Of a DNA stretch of 64,000 bases, positions 24,681 through 33,757 are shown piece by piece (position 1 is the stretch's first letter; each line of letters opens with the position of its first letter). Source of the stretch: Desulfovibrionaceae bacterium (GTDB taxonomy: Bacteria; Desulfobacterota; Desulfovibrionia; Desulfovibrionales; Desulfovibrionaceae); contig JAQXJC010000004.1 of the NCBI GenBank assembly GCA_029008115.1, positions 1 through 64,000 of the forward strand, in the 5' to 3' direction. Position numbers and translations under genes: made by a program. The notes below the pieces were generated by a model. The model was not told the DNA's origin. It was given only the letters and a program-made list of their open reading frames with translations, and searched no databases.

Positions 24681-25547
24681 CTAGGCGCGGGGGCTTTCGC
24701 CCACGGCTTTGGCAATATTGTCGGCCAGAGCGAGGAAGGCGGACTTGGCCGGCGAATCTCCGTCCATCAGCACCACAGGCACGCCGCGATCGGCGGCCAC
24801 CACCGTGGCCACGTCCAGGGGAATTTCTCCCAGGACGGGAATGTGATACTGTTCGGCCAGCTTGCGGCCGCCGCCCTTCTTGAAGAGATCAATCTCCTTG
24901 TGGCAGTGCGGGCAGGAGAGGCCGCTCATGTTTTCCACCAGCCCGAGGATGCCGGCCTTGGCGTACTGGAGGAAATTGATGGCCTTGCGCACGTCGGCCA
25001 GCGAGATTTCCTGCGGCGTCGTCACCACCACGCACTGCGAATCGGGGATGCTCTTCAGCACGGTCATGTGCTCGTCGCCGGTTCCGGGAGGGGAGTCCAG
25101 CACCAGGAAGTCCAGCGCGCCCCACTTCACGTCCGCGATGAACTGGCGGATGGCGGCCGTCTTCTTGGGACCGCGCCACAGCACGGCCTGATTGCGGTCT
25201 TTCAGCAGAGAATCCATGGAAATAACGGCCAGATTTTCATTGTACTGGGCGGGAAGCATCAGCGAGCCGCTTTCATCCAGCTCGATGCCGCATTCCAGGC
25301 CCAGCAGGTTGGGTACGCTGGGGCCGTGGATGTCCACGTCCAGAATGCCCACCTTGAAGCCCCGGGCGGCCAGCGCCGCGGCGGTATTCACGGTCACGGA
25401 GCTTTTCCCCACGCCGCCCTTGCCGCTCATGACAAAAATCTTGTGCCTGATCTGGCCGAGAGTGGCCGCAATGAGGCTGTCCTGCAACGCCATGGCGGCG
25501 TCAGGCGATCCTCCTCCCTGGGAGGAACAAGAAGAACAAGAAGACAT
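24681..25547 (-). CDS. Mrp/NBP35-family Fe-S cluster carrier ATPase
   Basis: The 288-residue P-loop protein is of the Mrp/ApbC type, which carries and transfers Fe-S clusters. The deviant Walker A is GKGGVGKS (about 43-50), Walker B lies in FLVLDSPPGTGD, and the C-terminal cluster motif is CPHC. The N-terminus is short and Cys/Ser-rich (CSSCSSQGGG), as often seen in deltaproteobacterial Mrp. AGGAG precedes the ATG at 25547. pcm lies just upstream. Confidence 0.9.
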   Translation of the reverse strand: MSSCSSCSSQGGGSPDAAMALQDSLIAATLGQIRHKIFVMSGKGGVGKSSVTVNTAAALAARGFKVGILDVDIHGPSVPNLLGLECGIELDESGSLMLPAQYNENLAVISMDSLLKDRNQAVLWRGPKKTAAIRQFIADVKWGALDFLVLDSPPGTGDEHMTVLKSIPDSQCVVVTTPQEISLADVRKAINFLQYAKAGILGLVENMSGLSCPHCHKEIDLFKKGGGRKLAEQYHIPVLGEIPLDVATVVAADRGVPVVLMDGDSPAKSAFLALADNIAKAVGESPRA

Positions 25548-25569
25548 ATCCACTCCTAACACAAGGTGA

Positions 25570-26253
25570 TTACCAGCCGTGGCTGCCCACCAGATCGACG
25601 AAGACAGCGGGGCCGAGGTCTTCCTGAAGAACCTGCCCGCCCTTCCTGCATATCCGTATCAACCTCTGCTCGCGCCGTCTCTTCCCCACGGGAATGAGCA
25701 GCACGCCGGGGCTGTCCAGCTGTTCAATCAAAGGCCGGGGCACTTCGGGGCCGCCGGCGGTGACGATGATGCGCTCGAAAGGCGCGGCGCCAGGCATGCC
25801 CAGCGTACCGTCGCCGCAGCGCATGCGTATGGAAGTCAGGCCCAGCTGCCGGAACACGGCCTGCGCCCGCGCGCACAGCTCCGCCAGACGCTCCACCGTG
25901 AACACGCGGCAGCCCAGAGCCGCCAGTACCGCGCTCTGGTATCCCGACCCCGTTCCCACCTCCAGCACGCGCATGCCGGGACGCACATCCAGCAGGGCCG
26001 TCATGCGCGCCACCGTGGACGGCTGGGAGATGGTCTGCCCCAGTCCGATGGGCAGGGCAATATCTTCATAGGCCTGACAGCGCAGCGCCTCCTCCACGAA
26101 CAGATCGCGCCGCACGGCCAGCATGGCCCGCAGCACGGCATCATCCGCCAGGCCGCGCGCCGCCAGACCGCGCACCATGCGCTCCCGCAGACGGCGGGGA
26201 TCAATATCGCGGCGCTGGCGCCGGGGCTGTTCGGCGGAGGCGGGAACTGGCAT
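25570..26253 (-). CDS. pcm: protein-L-isoaspartate O-methyltransferase
   Basis: The 227-residue enzyme methylates isoaspartyl residues in aged proteins with S-adenosylmethionine. Visible motifs are the family pattern [19 protein letters not shown], the SAM-binding [16 protein letters not shown] and post-motif [17 protein letters not shown] precedes the ATG at 26253; an ATG 24 bases upstream is less likely. It reads into mrp with a 22-base gap. Confidence 0.93.
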   Translation of the reverse strand: MPVPASAEQPRRQRRDIDPRRLRERMVRGLAARGLADDAVLRAMLAVRRDLFVEEALRCQAYEDIALPIGLGQTISQPSTVARMTALLDVRPGMRVLEVGTGSGYQSAVLAALGCRVFTVERLAELCARAQAVFRQLGLTSIRMRCGDGTLGMPGAAPFERIIVTAGGPEVPRPLIEQLDSPGVLLIPVGKRRREQRLIRICRKGGQVLQEDLGPAVFVDLVGSHGW

Positions 26254-26479
26254 GACACATCCTGAAGCTGTTCGCATCCTGCGCGCGGCACGCTGTTCCG
26301 AAAGGAGCGGCAGAGCGCAGGCATGCGGTCACACAAGCAGATTTTCCCGGCGAAGTCAATGCGAAGCCTCCCCTTCCCGCCCTTGAAAAAAAGCGGCCCC
26401 TGTGCAACACTGCCTGCTCATGGCGGACGCAGCAGCCCCGCAGGTCCGGGGGGATTCCGCTTTTGCACGAGGAAGACGC

Positions 26480-27793
26480 ATGAAATCAAGAAGTTTTCTT
26501 TCCACAGCGCTGCTCGTGGCTGTTGCCGGCCTGGCGGGCTACGGCGGCTTCGTGTTTTTTCAGGACATGGAAGGACCATCCTTCACGCTCACCCCGGATA
26601 CGGGATATGCCTCCCCCGCACGGGAAATGCGGCTGGACATGCAGGATAAATCCGGCGTGCGCTCCGTTGTGGTCAGCGTGCGGAAAAGCAATTCCAGCAT
26701 TCCCATTTTTGAAAAGACCTTCAAGGAGCCGCAGCAGGAGCAGCAGGTCAGCTTCTCCTTTAAAAACAGCGGACTGCGCGATGGCGCCTTTGACCTCGAA
26801 ATCAAGGTGACGGACGCATCGCTGGCGGGCTTCGGGCTGGGTAACACCCGCACCAGAATCATTCCCATGCGCTTTGACACCCAGCCGCCGCGCATCACCG
26901 TGAAGAATCCCGTCCCCCCCACGGTGCGCCGGGGCGGCAGCGCCGCTCTCCGCTACACCGTCAACGAGGATGTGTACCGGAGCGGCGTGCGCGTGGGCGA
27001 CACCATGTTCCGCGGCTATCAGCAGAAGGACGGCAGCTTCATCTGCTTCTTTGCCTTCCCCCACAATACGGCGCGGGAGGATTATGCCCCCGTACTCATG
27101 GCGGAAGACATGGCGGGCAACGTCAGCAGCAGCCCGCTGAACGTGCGTACCGTGGATCGCAGCTTCAGGCAGGATGTCATCACCATCACGGACGATTTTC
27201 TCCAGAAGGTGGGCATCAAGATGATGGAGCTGGCGCCCAACGCCAAGACGCCGCTGGAGCGCTACGTGCTCATCAACCGCGATCTGCGCGCGGCCAATGT
27301 AAAGTATCTGAAGGAAGTGGGTTCGCAGTCGGCCTCCTCCATGCTCTGGCGCGGCGCCTTCCTGCAAATGCCCCGTTCAGCGGCGCGCGCCGGCTATGCC
27401 GATCACCGCATCTACATGTACAACGGCCAGAAGATTGACGATCAGTACCATCTGGGCTTTGACCTCGCCTCGGTTCGCATGGCGGAAATTCCCGCTGCCA
27501 ACAGCGGCCGCGTGGTCTTTGTGGGGCAGCTCGGCATCTATGGAAACATTGTCATCATCGATCACGGTCTGGGCGTCATGACGCTGTATTCGCACATGAG
27601 CGAGTTCCGCGTGGCCGACGGGGCCGAAGTCAGGCGGGGCGATATTATCGGCACCACGGGCAGCACCGGCATGGCCTTTGGCGATCATCTGCACTTTGGC
27701 GTGCTGGTGGGCGGCATCGAGGTCACGCCGCTGGAATGGCTCGATCCCAAATGGCTGCGGGACAATGTGACGGGACCGCTGGGCATGAACTGA
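26480..27793 (+). CDS. M23-family murein endopeptidase, membrane-anchored
   Basis: The 437-residue protein has an N-terminal signal anchor (STALLVAVAGLAGYGGFVFF), a beta-rich Ig-like region (about 35-225) and a C-terminal LytM domain. The zinc ligands are present as HLGFDLA and HLHFGV, with HMSEF between, so the peptidase should be active on peptidoglycan cross-bridges. GAGGAA precedes the ATG at 26480. It is divergent from pcm and ends in a strong terminator. Confidence 0.92.
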   Translation: MKSRSFLSTALLVAVAGLAGYGGFVFFQDMEGPSFTLTPDTGYASPAREMRLDMQDKSGVRSVVVSVRKSNSSIPIFEKTFKEPQQEQQVSFSFKNSGLRDGAFDLEIKVTDASLAGFGLGNTRTRIIPMRFDTQPPRITVKNPVPPTVRRGGSAALRYTVNEDVYRSGVRVGDTMFRGYQQKDGSFICFFAFPHNTAREDYAPVLMAEDMAGNVSSSPLNVRTVDRSFRQDVITITDDFLQKVGIKMMELAPNAKTPLERYVLINRDLRAANVKYLKEVGSQSASSMLWRGAFLQMPRSAARAGYADHRIYMYNGQKIDDQYHLGFDLASVRMAEIPAANSGRVVFVGQLGIYGNIVIIDHGLGVMTLYSHMSEFRVADGAEVRRGDIIGTTGSTGMAFGDHLHFGVLVGGIEVTPLEWLDPKWLRDNVTGPLGMN

Positions 27794-27818
27794 TCCGGCT
27801 CCCAGCAAATGCGCGGCA

Positions 27819-27846
27819 GGCGCGGCGGATTCCGCCGCGCCTTTTT
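27819..27846 (+). terminator. terminator of the M23 peptidase gene
   Basis: GGCGCGGCGGA and TCCGCCGCGCC form a perfect stem followed by TTTTT, 26 bases after the stop. Confidence 0.85.
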
Positions 27847-27897
27847 CATGTCCGCGACCGGGCCGATCGTGTCCGGAACCGGCCGCGGAAGTGAAAC

Positions 27898-28203
27898 CTA
27901 GCTGTCTTCGTCCGGCTTCTGGCGCGGCGGCAGCGTGCGGCCGGACTGCTCCAGACGCTTCAGGAAGCTGTCCCGGCAGTCATAGCTGCAGAAACGGTGC
28001 ACAGTTTCGCCATCGCGCACCGTAATGGCGCTGTCCGCAGAGATATACGCCCCGCATTCCGGGTCCTTCACCATTTCGCCGGCGGCGACCTTGCGTTCCT
28101 GTTCGGCGGGGTCATCGCGCTTGGCGAGCTTGCGTTTAATATCGTTGCTGAACATGCGGTACAAAAGGTACGCCGCCGCCGCCAGAATTATCCATTTCCA
28201 CAT
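27898..28203 (-). CDS. small membrane-anchored YHS/TRASH-like protein
   Basis: A 101-residue protein with one N-terminal membrane helix (WIILAAAAYLLYRMF), a charged coiled region and a YHS/TRASH-like Cys pattern: DPECGAYI, then FCSYDCRDSF (Cys49, Cys71, Cys75). Such modules bind metals. It is short and may be a cytosolic-side metal sensor or chaperone. It is convergent with the M23 gene and 130 bases from folK. Function is inferred only from the Cys pattern. Confidence 0.75.
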   Translation of the reverse strand: MWKWIILAAAAYLLYRMFSNDIKRKLAKRDDPAEQERKVAAGEMVKDPECGAYISADSAITVRDGETVHRFCSYDCRDSFLKRLEQSGRTLPPRQKPDEDS

Positions 28204-28333
28204 AGTGGCTCCATCAGAGTCCGGCGCACGCCGGGTGCTGGGTGTGCGCCCGCAGGGCTGAAGCGTTGCGGCAGCCGCGGCAACGCCCGCCGGCCGGGCA
28301 GTTTCATGGCCGCTTCACACAGAAGGCCATGCC

Positions 28334-28846
28334 TCAGGGCTGGATGATGCGCCTCCCCTCCACGGCATAGTGCAGGCGGGACAACAGGGCATCCGGCCCC
28401 TGACCGTTGCGGATGATAACCTGCGGCGCAATATCCCGCAAGGGGACAAGCACAAAGGCCCGCCTGTGCATGCGCGGATGGGGCAGAATGCACTCCGGAT
28501 CATCGGAACGCAGGTTCCCGAACAGCAGCAAGTCCAGATCAATGCAGCGCGGCCCGAAGCGCAGCGCGGGATCAGGGCTGCGCACCCGGCCCATGCGCGC
28601 CTCCATGCCCAGCATCTCCCGCAGGAGCGCAGGGGCGGTCCAGCGCGGCCCGCAGTCCAGACAGGCCGCGCGATTCACGAACCAGGGCTGATCCTTGCAG
28701 TCCTGCGGCTCCGTGACATAGGCGGGAGAAACGCGCGTCACGCGGATGTCAGGCAGGGAGGACAGCGCCAGCAGCGCCTCGTCCAGCCGTGCGCGCGCAT
28801 CTTCTGTATTGGATCCAAGACTGATATATGCCTCTGTTTGCCGCAT
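28334..28846 (-). CDS. folK: 6-hydroxymethyl-dihydropterin pyrophosphokinase
   Basis: The 170-residue HPPK adds pyrophosphate to 6-hydroxymethyl-dihydropterin in folate synthesis. It opens with AYISLGSNTEDARARL, has the QPWFVNRAA block and the RFGPRCIDLDLLLFG signature (metal Asp pair), then LPHPRMHRRAFVLVPL. GGGAGG precedes the ATG at 28846. It is divergent from xerD with a 71-bp gap. Other fol genes are not nearby. Confidence 0.93.
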   Translation of the reverse strand: MRQTEAYISLGSNTEDARARLDEALLALSSLPDIRVTRVSPAYVTEPQDCKDQPWFVNRAACLDCGPRWTAPALLREMLGMEARMGRVRSPDPALRFGPRCIDLDLLLFGNLRSDDPECILPHPRMHRRAFVLVPLRDIAPQVIIRNGQGPDALLSRLHYAVEGRRIIQP

Positions 28847-28917
28847 ACGCCCTCCCTTCGCGCCTCCGCCGCGTCTCCGCCCTTGCCCTGCGGCACGGGG
28901 CGGGCTATCATAGCTCC

Positions 28918-29841
28918 ATGAACAATGCCGCATCTCCTGTCCAGCCTTCGCCCCTGCGTCCCGTCATGGGGGACTGGCTGGGACACCTGCTCGCAGAGCG
29001 CCGCCTCGCCCCCCTCAGCGTGGAGGCGTACAGGCAGGACCTTGAGGACTTTCTCCGCTTCTGCGAGGAACTGCACCAGGGGCTTCCCCACGAGTGCGGG
29101 GAACGGGAACTGCGTCTGTATCTGGCCTGGATGCGGGCGCAGGACAGGGCCGGGCGCACGCTGGCCCGTCATATCTCCGCCCTGCGCAGCTTCTTCGCCT
29201 ACGCGCAGGAGGCCGGCGCCGTCAAGGTGGACCCGGCAAGATTTCTGGAAAATCCCAAACTGCCGGCTCCCCTGCCCAGCGTACTCAGCCGCGAGGAGGT
29301 GGATCGGATTCTGGAGATGCCGGACATGCGCGACAGGCTGGGCTTTCGCGACCGCTGCATGCTGGAGCTGTTCTACGCCGCCGGCCTGCGCGTGTCTGAA
29401 ATGTGCGGCCTGCGCCCCCTGGACATAGACGCGCAACGCGGTGTGCTGCGCGTCTTTGGCAAGGGCTCCAGGGAGCGCCTTGTTCCCCTGCATGCCCTGG
29501 TGCTGCGTCTGCTGGATGACTACATCTCCCAGTGGCGCCCGCTCTTCTCGCCCCGCGAAAATCTGCTCTTTCTCAACCGGTCCGGACGCGGCCTGTCCCG
29601 GCAGTACGTCTGGAAGATGGTCAAGAAATACGTGGCCCAGGCTGGCATCACCCGGAGCATCTTTCCCCACACCTTCCGGCATTCCTTTGCCACGCACCTG
29701 CTGGAAGGCGGCGCGGACCTGCGATCCGTACAGCTGCTGCTGGGCCATGCGGATATCAGCGCCACGGAAATCTATACCCACGTGCAGGCCGAGCGCCTGC
29801 TCTCCGTCCACCGCCAGCATCACCCCAGGAGCCGCGCGTGA
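28918..29841 (+). CDS. xerD: tyrosine recombinase XerD (dif resolution)
   Basis: The 307-residue recombinase resolves chromosome dimers at dif with its partner and FtsK. It has an N-terminal SAM-like domain (LAERRLAPLSVEAYRQDLED). Catalytic residues appear as Arg in GLRVSE, Lys in GKGSRER, HTFRHSF, LLGHAD and nucleophile IYTHV. Sequence and length match XerC/XerD rather than an element integrase. Whether it is XerC or XerD is not certain. Its stop overlaps the next gene as GTGA, so the two are co-translated. Confidence 0.88.
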   Translation: MNNAASPVQPSPLRPVMGDWLGHLLAERRLAPLSVEAYRQDLEDFLRFCEELHQGLPHECGERELRLYLAWMRAQDRAGRTLARHISALRSFFAYAQEAGAVKVDPARFLENPKLPAPLPSVLSREEVDRILEMPDMRDRLGFRDRCMLELFYAAGLRVSEMCGLRPLDIDAQRGVLRVFGKGSRERLVPLHALVLRLLDDYISQWRPLFSPRENLLFLNRSGRGLSRQYVWKMVKKYVAQAGITRSIFPHTFRHSFATHLLEGGADLRSVQLLLGHADISATEIYTHVQAERLLSVHRQHHPRSRA

Positions 29842-32531
29842 TCGCCTGCCAGACGCTCATCACCTGCCATGCCAATGCGGACTTCGACGCCCTTGCCGCC
29901 CTCGTTGCCGCCGGCCATCTCTATCCCGACAGCATGCTGCTCTTTCCCGGCTCGCAGGAAAAAAGGGTGCAGCGGCTGATGGAGAGCATGCCCCCGGGCC
30001 GCCATCCCTTTGTGAACCGGCAGCAGGTGGACTGGGACAGCGTGCGCCTGCTGGTTGTGGTGGACACGGCCCGGCGCGCCCGGCTGGATCATGTGCGCCC
30101 CCTGCTGGACAGGCCCGGCATGGATATTCACGTCTGGGATCACCATCCTCCCGCCGCGGACGACGTTCCCGCATCGTTCCGCATGCAGGAGGAGGCCGGG
30201 TCCTGCACCACGCTGCTGGTGCGCCGCCTGCGCGCCCGGGGAAAGACCGTGCCGGCGGACAGCGCCACCCTGATGGGGCTGGGCATCTATGGCGACACAG
30301 GCTGCTTCACGTTTTCCAGCACCGGCGCGGAAGATTTTCAGGCCGCGGCCTGGCTCCACACGCAGGGCATGGACGTGGGCGCCATTGCGGAGGCCGCCAT
30401 GCCCGAGGTTTCCAGCATCCACGTACAGGCCCTCAATGCGCTGCTGGAGTCCGCGCAGCGCATCAGGGTCGGCTCCACGGAGGTAGTGCTGGCGGCGGCC
30501 CCGCTGGAAGAATATATCGGCGACTTTGCCCAGTTGGCGCAGCGCCTGATGGAAATGGAGAAGGCGGAGGTTCTCTTTGCCGTGGGCGGCATGGAAGATC
30601 GCGTTCAGGTGGTGGGCCGCAGCCGCAGCGATGCCATAGACGTGGGCGCCATCTGCGCCCGGCTGGGCGGCGGTGGGCATGCCTATGCCGCGGCCGCGTC
30701 CGTCCGTGATCTGACCCTGAACCAGGTCAGGGACGCCATCTATCAGGACCTGTACGCGCAGGCCGGCACCCAGAAGCTGGCGCGCGACTACATGTCCGCT
30801 CCGGCCATTGGCATTGAGGCGTGCCGCAGCGTACGCGAGGCCGACGAGCTCATGCTGCATTTCGGCCTGAAGGCCGTTCCCGTCTTCGCCCCCGGCACGC
30901 GCCGCTGCGTGGGTATCTTTGATGCCCAGACAGCCTCGCGCGCAACCAGTCACGGGCTGGGCGAAGAGGCCGTGGAAACATACATGCAGCGCAGGCCGGT
31001 CACCATTGCGCCGGACTCCAGACTTCAGTCCATTATGGACACCATTATCGGCGCGCGCCAGCGCCTTGTTCCCGTCGTGGAAAACGGCGAGGTGAGCGGC
31101 GTTGTCACGCGCACCGACCTCATTAATATCTTTGCCGAAGGGGCTGCGGCCCCGACGCCGGAAGCCGCCCTCCGCAAGGAACGCTCCCTGGCCAAGCTCA
31201 TGCAGACACGCCTGCCCGCCGCCACGCGCCGCCTCCTGACCCGTGCCGGCGCCCTCGGCGACCGGCTGGACATGCCCGTCTATGCCGTGGGCGGCTTTGT
31301 GCGCGACCTGCTCATGGAACGGCCCAATCTGGACGTCGATCTGGTGGTGGAGGGCGACGGCATCGCCTTTGCCCGCGCGCTGGCGAAGGAGCTGGGCGGC
31401 CGGCTACGTGCGCACCAGAAATTCCTCACCGCCGTCGTCATCTGGACAGATGAACAGGGGAAGGAGCAGCATGTGGACGTGGCGACGGCGCGGCTGGAAT
31501 ATTACGAATACCCCGCCGCCCTGCCCACGGTGGAGCTTTCCTCCATCAAGATGGATTTGTTCCGCCGGGACTTCACGGTCAATGCGCTGGCCGTCCGCCT
31601 TTCCCACGGGAGCTTCGGCAGGCTGGCCGATTTCTTCGGCGGACAGAACGACATCAGGAAGAAGGCCATTCGCGTCCTGCACGCCCTCAGCTTTGTGGAA
31701 GACCCCACGCGCTGTCTGCGGGCCGTGCGCTTTGAGCAGCGCTACGGCTTCACCATCGGCCCGGGCACGGAAAAGCTCTTCAGAAATGCACTCAAGCTCG
31801 GCCTCATGGATCGCCTCTCCGGCAGCCGCCTGTTCCACGAACTGCGGCGCATCTGCGAGGAGGAAAATCCCCCGGCCTGCCTCATCCGCCTGCATCATCT
31901 GGGCCTGCTGTCCGCCGTGACGCCGCATCTTGCCCTCACGCCTGAAAAAACGGAGCTGCTCCAGTCCCTCAGGGAAATCATGGACTGGTACCGCCTGCTC
32001 TACTTTGAGGAAGAGCCCTGCCCCTGGCTGGTCTATCTGCTGGGGCTGTGCCGGGCGCTGTCCTATCCCGACGCGGCCGCCGCGCTGGACAGGCTGGGGC
32101 TGCCGGACAGCAGGCGGCAGGAATTTCTCTCCCTGCGCGAGCAGCTGCGCCGCCGGCTTCCCGGCGTGGAGGCATGGCAGCGCCATGCGGACGCCGGCGG
32201 CCCCGCGCGGAAAAGCGCCCTGTGCGCCCTGCTGGACGGCCTGCCGCTGGAGGGCCTGCTCTATCTCATGGCCAGAGCGGAGGATGAAGGACTGCGCCGC
32301 AATCTTTCCCGCCACATCACCCAGTGGCGGCGCGAACGGTGCGATATTTCCGGCGCGGACATCCTGGCACTGGGCGCGCCGGCCGGACCGCGCGTGGGCG
32401 CGGTGCTGCGGGCCGTGCTGGCCGCCAAGATAGACGGCGAGGCACCCACGCGGGATGCCCAGCTCCTCCGGGCAACGCAGCTGCTGCGGCGCGCGCCGAC
32501 GCCAGATGCTTCCCCCGCGGTCGAAAAATAG
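29838..32531 (+). CDS. DHH-CBS-CCA/A-adding nucleotidyltransferase
   Basis: The 897-residue protein combines three modules. Residues 1-310 are a DHH/DHHA1 phosphoesterase domain (CHANADFDALA, VWDHHPP, GGGGHAYAAAA). Residues about 315-445 are two CBS domains. Residues about 475-897 are a tRNA nucleotidyltransferase/poly(A) polymerase type II (YAVGGFVRDLLM, LDVDLVVEGDG, RRDFTVNALAVRL, RCLRAVRFEQRYGF). Related long forms repair or extend the tRNA 3' end. The start is GTG at 29838 with CAGGAG 6 bases upstream. The DHH part could trim or hydrolyse nucleotides, and the CBS pair may sense adenylates. Confidence 0.9.
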   Translation: MIACQTLITCHANADFDALAALVAAGHLYPDSMLLFPGSQEKRVQRLMESMPPGRHPFVNRQQVDWDSVRLLVVVDTARRARLDHVRPLLDRPGMDIHVWDHHPPAADDVPASFRMQEEAGSCTTLLVRRLRARGKTVPADSATLMGLGIYGDTGCFTFSSTGAEDFQAAAWLHTQGMDVGAIAEAAMPEVSSIHVQALNALLESAQRIRVGSTEVVLAAAPLEEYIGDFAQLAQRLMEMEKAEVLFAVGGMEDRVQVVGRSRSDAIDVGAICARLGGGGHAYAAAASVRDLTLNQVRDAIYQDLYAQAGTQKLARDYMSAPAIGIEACRSVREADELMLHFGLKAVPVFAPGTRRCVGIFDAQTASRATSHGLGEEAVETYMQRRPVTIAPDSRLQSIMDTIIGARQRLVPVVENGEVSGVVTRTDLINIFAEGAAAPTPEAALRKERSLAKLMQTRLPAATRRLLTRAGALGDRLDMPVYAVGGFVRDLLMERPNLDVDLVVEGDGIAFARALAKELGGRLRAHQKFLTAVVIWTDEQGKEQHVDVATARLEYYEYPAALPTVELSSIKMDLFRRDFTVNALAVRLSHGSFGRLADFFGGQNDIRKKAIRVLHALSFVEDPTRCLRAVRFEQRYGFTIGPGTEKLFRNALKLGLMDRLSGSRLFHELRRICEEENPPACLIRLHHLGLLSAVTPHLALTPEKTELLQSLREIMDWYRLLYFEEEPCPWLVYLLGLCRALSYPDAAAALDRLGLPDSRRQEFLSLREQLRRRLPGVEAWQRHADAGGPARKSALCALLDGLPLEGLLYLMARAEDEGLRRNLSRHITQWRRERCDISGADILALGAPAGPRVGAVLRAVLAAKIDGEAPTRDAQLLRATQLLRRAPTPDASPAVEK

Positions 32532-32581
32532 CCGCCCGGGAAAAAATGGCAGGAAAATGCGCGGCATCCGCCCCATCCCTC

Positions 32582-32610
32582 TTGCTCCTGACGGCCAAGC
32601 GGTGTATTGT
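32582..32610 (+). promoter_or_regulatory. predicted promoter of the HIT gene
   Basis: TTGCTC (32582-32587), 17-base spacer, TATTGT (32605-32610), about 84 bases before the HIT start. Confidence 0.5.
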
Positions 32611-32693
32611 CGACCATTCCCGTGAGCAAACGACACACAGGCCCGCGGTGCTTCCGTCCGCAAGGGGCGGCGGCAGGGAGACAGGACGACGAC

Positions 32694-33188
32694 ATGAAAC
32701 AGCTGTGGGCGCCTTGGCGCATTGAATACATCCTTGGTCCAAAGCCGGATAGCTGTGTCTTCTGCCTGCCTGAAGGCAGGGAAGAGGACGCGGAAAGGCT
32801 CATCCTGCATCGCGGGCCTTCCTGCTTTGTGGTCATGAACAAATTTCCCTACAACAACGGCCATCTGCTGGTCATTCCCTATCGTCACGTCATGGATCTC
32901 GCCTCCCTGACGGACGAGGAGAGCCATGAGCTCATGGACCTGGTGCGAGAGTGCAGCATCATCCTGAAGCGGCATTTCCACTGCCAGGGAATCAACGTGG
33001 GGCTGAACCTGGGCGAAGCCGCCGGCGCCGGCATCCGGGAGCACATGCACTTCCATCTGGTTCCCCGCTGGAATGGCGACTCTTCCTTCATGGCCGTCAT
33101 GGATGAAGTGCGCATGATGCCGGAGCATCTCCGCTCCACCTATCAGGCACTGCTTCCGTATTTTGCCCATCTCAACACGAACTGCTAA
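32694..33188 (+). CDS. HIT-family nucleotide phosphorylase/hydrolase
   Basis: The 164-residue protein carries the histidine triad HMHFHLVPR with the catalytic central His, after NVGLNLGEAAGAGIREH. The opening LWAPWRIEYI, followed by the pair CVFC, is typical of the Ap4A-phosphorylase/ATP adenylyltransferase-like branch, which acts on dinucleoside polyphosphates or AMP derivatives. The exact substrate is not fixed by sequence. It has its own candidate promoter and is followed 17 bases later by a LapA-like gene. Confidence 0.88.
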   Translation: MKQLWAPWRIEYILGPKPDSCVFCLPEGREEDAERLILHRGPSCFVVMNKFPYNNGHLLVIPYRHVMDLASLTDEESHELMDLVRECSIILKRHFHCQGINVGLNLGEAAGAGIREHMHFHLVPRWNGDSSFMAVMDEVRMMPEHLRSTYQALLPYFAHLNTNC

Positions 33189-33205
33189 GCCCGCGAGGAG
33201 GAGAC

Positions 33206-33640
33206 ATGCGGTACATCAAAATTTTAGTGCTCGTGCTGTTGTTTTTCCTGACCATGGTGTTCTTCTTCCAGAATCAGAAGACCCTCGCCCAGGAGATTGT
33301 TCTGACCCTCAACCTGTTCGCCGTGCCGGAGATGAAGTCCATCCCCCTGCCCTTCTATCTGCTGACACTGGCCTCCTTTGTGCTCGGCGCCGTTCTCACA
33401 CTCGCCGTGCTGGTCTGGGACAAGGTCAACCTCACTGCCAGGCTCATGAAGTCCAACTGGCGCGTGCATGCCCTGGAAAAGGACGTGGAAAAGCTCCAGG
33501 CTCAGGCTGGCGCGCCTGAAAAGCCGCGCGGCCTTTCCATGTTCCGCAAATCCAAGCCCGCCGCTGCCGAAGCGCCGGCCGACGCCAAGCCCGCCGCACC
33601 GGCAGAGGACATCGTGGTTCCCGATCCGGACAAGCAATAG
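33206..33640 (+). CDS. LapA-domain (DUF1049) membrane protein
   Basis: The 144-residue protein has two membrane helices (residues about 4-21 and 50-70) separated by a short loop with FFFQNQKTL. After them come a coiled segment and an Ala/Pro-rich tail ending VVPDPDKQ. This is the LapA/YciS pattern, proteins linked to lipopolysaccharide assembly control in E. coli. Its LapB partner is not adjacent. GAGGAGG precedes the ATG by 6 bases. Confidence 0.8.
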   Translation: MRYIKILVLVLLFFLTMVFFFQNQKTLAQEIVLTLNLFAVPEMKSIPLPFYLLTLASFVLGAVLTLAVLVWDKVNLTARLMKSNWRVHALEKDVEKLQAQAGAPEKPRGLSMFRKSKPAAAEAPADAKPAAPAEDIVVPDPDKQ

Positions 33641-33677
33641 CGTTCGCCGCACAGCCGGCAATCCCCTATGGGCAGGT

Positions 33678-33697
33678 GGCGCATCTTCGGGTGCGCC
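33678..33697 (+). other. UUCG-tetraloop hairpin before mutS
   Basis: GGCGCATC-TTCG-GGTGCGCC folds into an 8-bp stem (one G-U pair) closed by C(UUCG)G, the most stable common RNA tetraloop. No T-tract follows, so it may be an RNA stability element or a pause site in the 117-bp gap before mutS. Confidence 0.5.
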
Positions 33698-33757
33698 CCT
33701 TCGCGTCTCCCCCTCCTGCAATATATCTTTTATCCGCACTCCAGCCACGGAAATGCC

